A stretch of DNA of 64,000 nucleotides from Litoditis marina. Taxonomy: Eukaryota; Nematoda; Chromadorea; Rhabditida; Rhabditidae. The notes under the pieces were generated by a model. That model searched no databases. It saw only the letters and a list, made by a program, of their open reading frames with translations, and was not told the origin of the DNA. Made by a program: the position numbers and the translations under genes. The stretch lies in the NCBI GenBank assembly GCA_964036275.1, contig CAXIWQ010000049.1, forward strand, positions 62,001-126,000, given 5' to 3'. Shown piece after piece: positions 59,945-64,000 of the stretch (its first letter is position 1; every line of letters begins with the position of its first letter).

Positions 59945-60868
59945 ATGGATTCGACTAAGAAGTCTGCTGCTTCTGACGGTACGAATGTTGACGGTGAGTG
60001 CTCTTCCCGACTATGCCCGGCATAGTTGGAAAATTCTGGTTTGATTGGACGGGGTATTGGATTTGAAAGTAAAATACATGGGCTATTCGATTTGGAAGTA
60101 AACTATAGTGTACTTAGTTAGTGTTTCTCAGTTGTTTTTTAGAGTAACCGACTAGTGTGTTGACGGTACGAATGTTGACGGTGAGTGCTCTTCCCGACTA
60201 TGCCCGGCATAGTTGGAAAATTCTGGTTTGGTTGGACGGGGTATTGGATTTGAAAGTAAAATACACGGGCTATTCGATTTGGAAGTAAACTATAGTGTAC
60301 TTAGTTAGTGTTTCTCAGTTGTTTTTTTAGAGTAACCGACTAGTGTGTTTATTTCAGTCAGGAAGGTAACTACCATGTTCGAAAAATTACCGAATAGACT
60401 GCTGCAAACGGCTGTCTATGACTTCTTGAAGGTTAGTTGGATTTAATATCAAACTGGTTCAAAACATCATGTAACATATATGAGAAAACACACAAACAAA
60501 TCGTGTGGACTGATTCATTTATCTTCGCTTTTTCGCAATTTAACAAGACCAACGTTCACGTTGCTGTGAGGTTGCGTAGGTGGGTATTGGCATTCATTGA
60601 TTCAAGGAAAGCAAGTGTATTGTGTATTAGCGTTCAGTAATCATGCGTTGCATATGACTACGGTAGGGTACCGGCATAGTAGACATGCGTAGAAAGTTCT
60701 GCTTCAACATAATTTTTAATATTAAGGTCGGCGGAGATTCTTGCGTTCCTGATCGCTTCACCGTAAAAAATATCCCGGCTCATGAGGCGAACGACAACGG
60801 GGTGATGGAAGCCATCAAGACGTTTCGGACATTTGCCAGTATTGCCCAACGATTCTCCGTATGTTTCA
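59945..60868 (+). CDS. Short multi-exon gene of unknown function, probably truncated
   Basis: Exon-like pieces: 59945-59992 (MDSTKKSAASDGTNVD, GTGAGT donor), 60357-about 60431 (MFEKLPNRLLQTAVYDFLK, GTTAGT donor) and about 60727-60858 (VPDRFTVKNIPAHEANDNG...RFS, GTATGT donor). The second piece has the look of a short helical motif, but no family is assigned. The third exon's donor is followed within about 25 bp by copy 2 of the 1.2-kb duplication, and no continuation was seen. The first exon's 3' end is tandemly duplicated. Confidence 0.4.
59974..60348. repeat. 187-bp tandem duplication spanning an exon end
   Basis: 59974-60160 and 60161-60348 are nearly identical, starting TGACGGTACGAATGTTGACG. 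Each copy carries the exon 3' end with its GTGAGT donor and the motif ACTATGCCCGGCATAGTTGG. Confidence 0.92.
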
Positions 60869-60881
60869 TTTTATAGGGTAA

Positions 60882-62078
60882 TCGCTGCCATCTTTTAAGG
60901 AGCGTATTAAACTATACCCATATAGTAGATTGAAACAGGTATTCCGTCAATAACCATTCTGAAGTCGGAAGTCCTCTCTATTTCTGTTGCACTTGGGCGG
61001 TAGTATAGTTAGTTTATACATGTACCATTACCATATCGTATACCCGTATCACATTGAAACATCTAGCCTTCGTCTAAATCACTGTTTAACTGCCCCGTGA
61101 GCCTGTAACTGTTGTGGTTTGATTGCGATTAGTGGATGGGTTAATGACTGCGTGTTAGAGATCAGTAGGTGACCTCTACGCCCTAGATGTTATCCCTGAT
61201 TGAGAAGGTGTGACTTTGTTGGACTGCTGCCAACTGCTAGTTGGCACCCTCTAATCAGACATTTGATCGAGTTTTGAACGGGAATAGAGATGAGAGGAGT
61301 AAGATAAATTATTTGGTTGTCAGCGAATAGAGTGATGGGTTGAAGGGAACGCTTGCGGTTTTTAAACTATGAAATTGGGCTCGCACGACTTTTATAGTTT
61401 GCAAGTTTTGACCTATTTCTAGTAATGAAGTAGCTAAATAACGTGTAATTTTGTAGAATTGAGCACTTGGAATAAAATCTAAGTCGGTATAAGTGAGATG
61501 TGTTATTGGAACTGAAATTATTGAATTGGCTGTCAATAGGGTTTACTTATGAAAGCCGAGAGATATTTGGAGTTGAACTGTTCTTCATTGTATACATCAT
61601 TGTGAATAAGTTATACGTCCCCAATCCGAATCGCCAGTTTTGGCTCAAGCTTCGTTTCTCATATTTTGGGAACCGATCAAAAGTTTGAAATGTTTGAATG
61701 CTCAGAAGTAACTGTATACATAGTAGGTTGTCCGAATAATCAATACAGCTTGAAAAACGGACTACTTTCTGCCGAAAACTGATTTTTTTCTATTTTTGTT
61801 GTAAAATCATCAATTTTCACGTGTTTAAGTCTAAATACGGAGTACTTTTTGTCGGATAGTCGAACCTTACTATATACTAGTCCTTTGTTTTCCAGTAGCG
61901 ACCGTGTGTTTGAAGTGGTTGTATTTGTTGATGATAGTGCTTATTGTTTACGACTCGGTCCTGCTGACATGTTATATAATTTGATTTCCCCTTATCTGAT
62001 CATATCTTGTGGTTGGTAGTGGGGCTGGGGAGCGAGGTCGAGGTGTTGCGCAACTGAATGTTTTGCACTGCTCTTAAA
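60882..62078. repeat. 1,197-bp direct duplication, copy 2
   Basis: Same orientation and length as 52787-53983 and nearly identical. The two copies flank the LINE and the tandemly duplicated region. Confidence 0.95.
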
Positions 62079-63171
62079 AGAGAAAAAATTCGAAAGTGGG
62101 CTTTTCATACATATCTATCAACCTACCGTAACCCATGGTCGCTAATAGAATACATCATTTTTTTGTCATAAAACAGTTCTTATTCCAGGAATCTCTGGTG
62201 CGAAGGAATATGGAAAGAAACTATGAACAAAAAGCACTTTCACGTGTCTGTCACGAGTAAGTCGTGCCAACGGCTGGACTCTACTATCTGGCTCCAAAAC
62301 GCAGTATGGACCGGAACTGCGGGAACGATATAAAATATATTTTTGTTCATATTGCGATTGTTACATAAACTATGTAGATCAGAATGTTGTAAATGAGTAT
62401 ATAATGAATCAGAAAACAAAATGTGTCCAAAATACAATGTGTATCATAGAAAAGCATTTTAGCACTTTAGAGGAAATGTAAAAGAAAACATATACCGGTA
62501 GGAAGTATTTTACTCGTGCAAGTTCACATATTGGTGAATACTACAAACTACAATCACGAACAAGCAGAAAGTGAGAACGAGTGTCAGACACCACTTCTAC
62601 GTCATCCTACTAGCGATACTTATGATTCACAAGAACATATACCATAACAACAACCATAACAATTACAACTCTACTACAACTAACTACAAAACTAACAAAC
62701 TACAACAAACAAAGTACGAATAACAAACTACAACAACAAATCACTTATTACATCAATATAAATATGGAAAAGTGGAATGATTCATTCAATTTTTTAGAAA
62801 TCGAATGATTTTTATACGATGATTATGATATACTGGGTACTGGCCATATAAATAAACGAAATTGACAATTGAAATTGTCCCTATTCATATGAACGTACAA
62901 AATATGTCCCTATTCATATGAACGTACAAAAGGGAAACATGCAATTAGATGAAAAATATTACGCGGAGCTCGCACGAAAACTAATTTCACGCACGAGCAC
63001 TAATTTCACGCAGTACGCACATCTTACGCAATACGCACCAAAAAATCACAATTTACAGCAATTTGGCAATATAATCTACAACCTACACTTCAAATTATTA
63101 GCAATTACTATTTACAGTATATTATGTATTTTCTCTTACAACCATAAGAAATTGACCATTTTAGGTGTATC
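62079..63171. other. No gene seen; promoter side of the THAP gene
   Basis: AT-rich with a run of short ACTACAAC/AACAAC-type repeats (62640-62745). A duplicated phrase TCCCTATTCATATGAACGTA occurs at 62878 and 62907. Confidence 0.5.
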
Positions 63172-64000
63172 ATGACTCCCTGGCGGCTGCTTCCCGTCAG
63201 GAAGAGGGGACCCGCTAAACACTGTGTAGCGTGTGGTCATACAGGAATGAGACACCAATTTCTAGAATTTACGAAACGTATGCCTGCGCGTACCGCATGG
63301 ATTAGATCATTGTCTGTCAGCAAACTAGCACATGAAAATCTAATGGAAGAATTGTCAAATAGGGAAAATGCTCATTACATATGCTTGAACCATTTCGAAA
63401 GGGACGATTTTTCAACCGACCAGAGAAACCGATTGAGGCCAGCAGCGGTGCCGAAGGTGAGTCTCGTGTGTTGTTCGTGCCAGACCAGGTCGAGAATATA
63501 GGAATATTGCAGATACGTATGCAATGTTTGCATGTGGTTGTATCAGAGTTGGAGCGGAGTAGGAGCTGTGGAGAACCTGGAATGAAAGTAAATTATAAAT
63601 AAAGGGTAATTTAGGTGCGTGGTAGCATTATCACCAAAAACTCCACATCTACCGATGTTGCTTCCGCTGTTGCTACCGATGTTGCCACAGATGAGGATGA
63701 CGATAATGAGTCTACTGCCTCTTCAAGAACCGAGGTATTTTACGATGTTTTTGTAGTTTGACCACATGGTTTGCTCATTATAAAACAAATCCCTGTTTTT
63801 CAGTACATCCCCAGCGATGGTCCCGATAGTGAAGGTAGTTCTACAGCCAATCCAGTTGCTACTAAACAGGACAAAGATGCGGTAATCAACCTTTAGTACA
63901 TTTATTGAACGTCAGATGAATTTTCGCTCGGGATACGGCAAGTATCGAGAGAGAAAATCGCACTCCAAACTCAACAAAAACCGGATGAACACGTTCACTT
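63172..64000 (+). CDS. THAP-domain protein, 5' exons (runs off the window)
   Basis: Exon 1 (63172-63456) encodes a THAP zinc-finger DNA-binding domain: C-x2-C in HCVACG, an invariant Trp in TAWIRS, C-x2-H-F in YICLNHFERDDF and a closing LRPAAVPK before GTGAGT. Exon 2 (about 63616-63734) is Ser/Thr/Asp-rich (STDVASAVATDVATDEDDDN) and exon 3 (about 63805-63880) starts YIPSDGPDSEG with a GTAATC donor. THAP domains bind DNA in transcription factors and in P-type transposases; the acidic linker fits the former but does not exclude the latter. An exon 1 start at the first ATG is assumed. Confidence 0.75.

Noticed and set aside
52787..62078. The 1,197-bp repeats as LTRs of a retrotransposon
   Set aside because: No TG...CA ends, primer-binding site or gag/pol between them; the interior holds a minus-strand LINE and local duplications.

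Overview
The window looks like nuclear DNA of a nematode, most likely a Caenorhabditis relative. Exons are short, introns carry worm-type acceptors (TTTTCAG), the background is AT-rich, and the mobile elements include a Maverick/Polinton, Helitrons and a CR1/jockey-like LINE. All calls come from reading the sequence; no database search was possible.

Region 1 (947-25399) is one complete Maverick/Polinton of 24,453 bp. It has long terminal inverted repeats (947-1404 and 24946-25399) whose outer ends begin AGTAGTG, and it is flanked by a perfect 6-bp target duplication, AATGGT. Plus-strand genes are a protein-primed DNA polymerase B with many frame breaks (1645-7402), a minor capsid/penton-like gene (19121-20288), an acidic multi-exon gene (20305-about 21165), a small basic Gly/Arg protein (22166-22567) and an intact double-jelly-roll major capsid gene (22567-23892). 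Minus-strand genes are a packaging ATPase (19001-18370, one frameshift), two small genes and the DDE integrase in a tight cluster (18047-16289), an adenain-like protease followed by a zinc-finger protein (22107-21199), a two-exon cysteine-containing protein (24806-24364) and a cryptic three-exon RING-finger gene (15876-15124) whose exons are too short to stand out as open frames. Replication, integration, maturation, packaging and capsid genes are all represented, so the element has a virus-like gene set, but several genes are broken by single-base indels.

Nested in the Maverick (8232-about 12530) are Helitron-like units read on the minus strand. Two are about 1.35 kb, start TC, end hairpin-CTAG and abut each other head to tail. 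A third terminus follows a block of 130-bp tandem repeats.

Region 2 (25.4-40.8 kb) is mostly AT-rich intronic or intergenic DNA. It holds exons of a gene resembling the N-terminus of F-BAR/RhoGAP proteins (27.2-34.5 kb), a stand-alone zinc-finger ORF related to the Maverick one (36164-36625), a near-perfect 32-bp hairpin, a fold-back element and small tandem repeats. Region 3 (40813-51479) is a 158-bp satellite array of about 67 copies with higher-order structure, ending in a 200-N gap. Region 4 (51.7-64 kb) contains a 1,197-bp near-identical direct duplication, a LINE on the minus strand, local tandem duplications around a truncated multi-exon gene, and the 5' exons of a THAP-domain gene that runs off the window.
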